From NCBI GenBank assembly GCA_016124675.1, contig WGNG01000020.1:1-59748 (forward strand): a stretch of 59,748 bases of DNA, given 5' to 3'. The first letter of the stretch is position 1. Each line of letters starts with the position of its first letter. Source of the stretch: Alphaproteobacteria bacterium (GTDB lineage Bacteria; Pseudomonadota; Alphaproteobacteria; Caulobacterales; Maricaulaceae). Below are positions 58,719 to 59,748 of this stretch, one piece after another. The notes below the pieces were generated by a model. That model ran no database searches. It saw nothing but the letters and a program-made list of their open reading frames with translations, and was not told where the DNA came from. The position numbers were made by a program, and so were the translations under genes.

Positions 58719-59067
58719 CGCGCCCCCGGCCTATCCCATCCAGCCCTGGGGGTGGCGCAGCATGTGGGTAATCGCCATGTTCGACCTGCCGGTGGACACG
58801 AAGGCCGCCCGCCGCGCCTATGCCCGCTTCCGCAAGGACCTGCTGGAAGACGGATTCACCATGATGCAGTTCTCCATCTATATCCGCCACTGTGCATCCA
58901 TCGACAATGCCGAGATGCACGTCACCCGCATGGGCGCCAAGGTGCCCGAGAAGGGAGAGGTGCGATTCCTGACCATCACCGACAACCAGTTCGGCCGGAT
59001 CAAGGTGTTTGTCGGGAAAAAGCGGGCCACCATCCCTCCGGCGCCGGCCCAGCTCCAGCTTTTTTGA
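58705..59067 (+). CDS. cas2: CRISPR-associated protein Cas2 (type II)
   Basis: A 120-residue ferredoxin-like protein that bridges two Cas1 dimers. About 20 N-terminal residues precede the conserved MWVIAMFDLPVDTKAARRAYARFRKDLLEDGFTMMQFSIYIRH, with Asp27 at the usual acidic position, and RFLTITDNQFGRIKVFVGKK follows. It ends in APAQLQLF. It is the last cas gene: no csn2 or cas4 follows, which defines subtype II-C. A bidirectional hairpin separates it from the array. Confidence 0.94.
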   Translation: MARADAPPAYPIQPWGWRSMWVIAMFDLPVDTKAARRAYARFRKDLLEDGFTMMQFSIYIRHCASIDNAEMHVTRMGAKVPEKGEVRFLTITDNQFGRIKVFVGKKRATIPPAPAQLQLF

Positions 59068-59078
59068 AGCTCGCAAAC

Positions 59079-59116
59079 AAAAAGCCCTCGCGTTCCCAGA
59101 GGGTTACGCAAGGGCT
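59079..59116 (-). terminator. terminator of the CRISPR precursor transcript (minus strand)
   Basis: The hairpin AGCCCT/AGGGCT (59083-59088 with 59111-59116), with inner GCGT/ACGC pairing, is followed on the minus strand by TTTTTGTTT. It lies directly against the first repeat. On the plus strand it is followed by ATTTT of the repeat, so it may also stop cas2 transcription. Confidence 0.75.
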
Positions 59117-59748
59117 ATTTTAGCAGAACGAGAAAGGGCTGCAATCCGCAGCAGCAGGTCCGGCGACGGATCGATCTCGACGATTTTAGCAGAACGAGAA
59201 AGGGCTGCAATCCGCAGCTGCAGTCATGTTCGACTCCTTGATTGGTTGATTTTAGCAGAACGAGAAAGGGCTGCAATCCGCAGCGAGCCGGGCATGATTG
59301 AGTATCTGGAGCAGATTTTAGCAGAACGAGAAAGGGCTGCAATCCGCAGCCACGCATTGCGATAGCGCAGGCGCAGGTCAATTTTAGCAGAACGAGAAAG
59401 GGCTGCAATCCGCAGCAGCCGCAAGAGCGCATCTCGCTTCAAGCGTATTTTAGCAGAACGAGAAAGGGCTGCAATCCGCAGCCGCCCCGGTGGGTGCTTA
59501 TCGAGAACGTCGAATTTTAGCAGAACGAGAAAGGGCTGCAATCCGCAGCATCCCGTGCGCGACATCAATGAAGACACCGATTTTAGCAGAACGAGAAAGG
59601 GCTGCAATCCGCAGCGCCACACGCCCGGGCTATCCACGGCACGCCATTTTAGCAGAACGAGAAAGGGCTGCAATCCGCAGCGCAACGAGCCGTCTGATGT
59701 GAGCGCCGAGGATTTTAGCAGAACGAGAAAGGGCTGCAATCCGCAGCC
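59117..59748 (-). CRISPR. type II-C CRISPR array, at least 10 repeats, runs off the window
   Basis: Ten identical 36-bp repeats start at 59117, 59183, 59249, 59315, 59381, 59447, 59514, 59580, 59646 and 59712. The nine complete spacers are 30 bases except the sixth, which is 31. The plus strand of each repeat starts ATTTTAGCAGAACGAG and ends CAATCCGCAGC. The functional (minus) orientation is 5' GCTGCGGATTGCAGCC to TCTGCTAAAAT 3', supported by the anti-repeat on the minus strand and by the minus-strand terminator next to cas2. The leader end should therefore lie to the right, outside the window. Read on the minus strand, each repeat carries TTGCAG, 16 bases, then TAAAAT with an upstream TGC, a promoter-like arrangement as in Neisseria and Campylobacter II-C arrays. 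Confidence 0.98.

Noticed and set aside
59009-59739. Open frames on both strands across the array encoding repeated peptides such as LAERERAAIRS or GLQPFLVLLK
   Set aside because: They are translations of the CRISPR repeats and spacers, not genes.

Overview
The window looks like chromosome from a GC-rich alphaproteobacterium. The protein flavours (ParC/ParE, ComEC, DUF502, the RatA-LipA pair, an Rrf2/SufS-type suf operon, a TonB receptor, an M14 peptidase with DUF3089, TMEM175 and AcoR-like neighbours) suggest the Hyphomonadales/Maricaulales/Caulobacterales side. That placement is inference from protein character, not from a marker gene. No rRNA or tRNA gene was recognised.

Layout. 1-2570 is a small accessory patch: the tail of an IS630-type transposase, a JAMM-like ORF that seems to have lost its 5' end to the element, two tandem secreted paralogues, and a Fic-domain protein. 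2567-16270 is mostly housekeeping: lemA, parC, comEC, an alaC-like aminotransferase, an NlpC/P60 peptidase, an M17 aminopeptidase, a TPR lipoprotein, a VOC protein, DUF502, DUF3089, ratA and lipA. 16377-19218 holds a periplasmic polymer-like membrane protein behind a tandem 18-bp palindromic site, then lpdA. 19389-21217 has three tandem secreted tail-collar (Mdp-like) proteins closed by a strong terminator. 21362-27140 carries maeB, nnr and the glnB-glnA operon. 27339-38713 is rich in envelope genes (autotransporter, lytic transglycosylase lipoprotein, TonB receptor, M14 peptidase) and includes parE. 38891-45249 has a DEAD-box helicase, a GGDEF protein, an AcoR-like regulator with an adjacent aldehyde dehydrogenase, and a TMEM175-like protein. 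45307-53530 (minus strand) is a frameshifted tfoX, a GST and the complete operon iscR-iscS-sufB-sufC-sufD-sufS-sufT-sufA. A serine hydrolase follows.

54487-59748 is a type II-C CRISPR-Cas locus: tracrRNA (minus strand), cas9, cas1, cas2, then at least ten perfect 36-bp repeats running off the right edge. Several independent signs show that tracrRNA and crRNAs are read on the minus strand, against the cas genes: the anti-repeat position, a good promoter for tracrRNA, a hairpin plus U-tract terminator at the cas2 end of the array, and a promoter-like sequence inside each repeat. In the sequence as given, cas9 is broken by one extra G in a G7 run at about codon 263. Reading G6 restores a full II-C Cas9 of 1049 residues. 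tfoX has a second homopolymer-type frameshift, so sequencing error, phase variation and true decay all remain possible.
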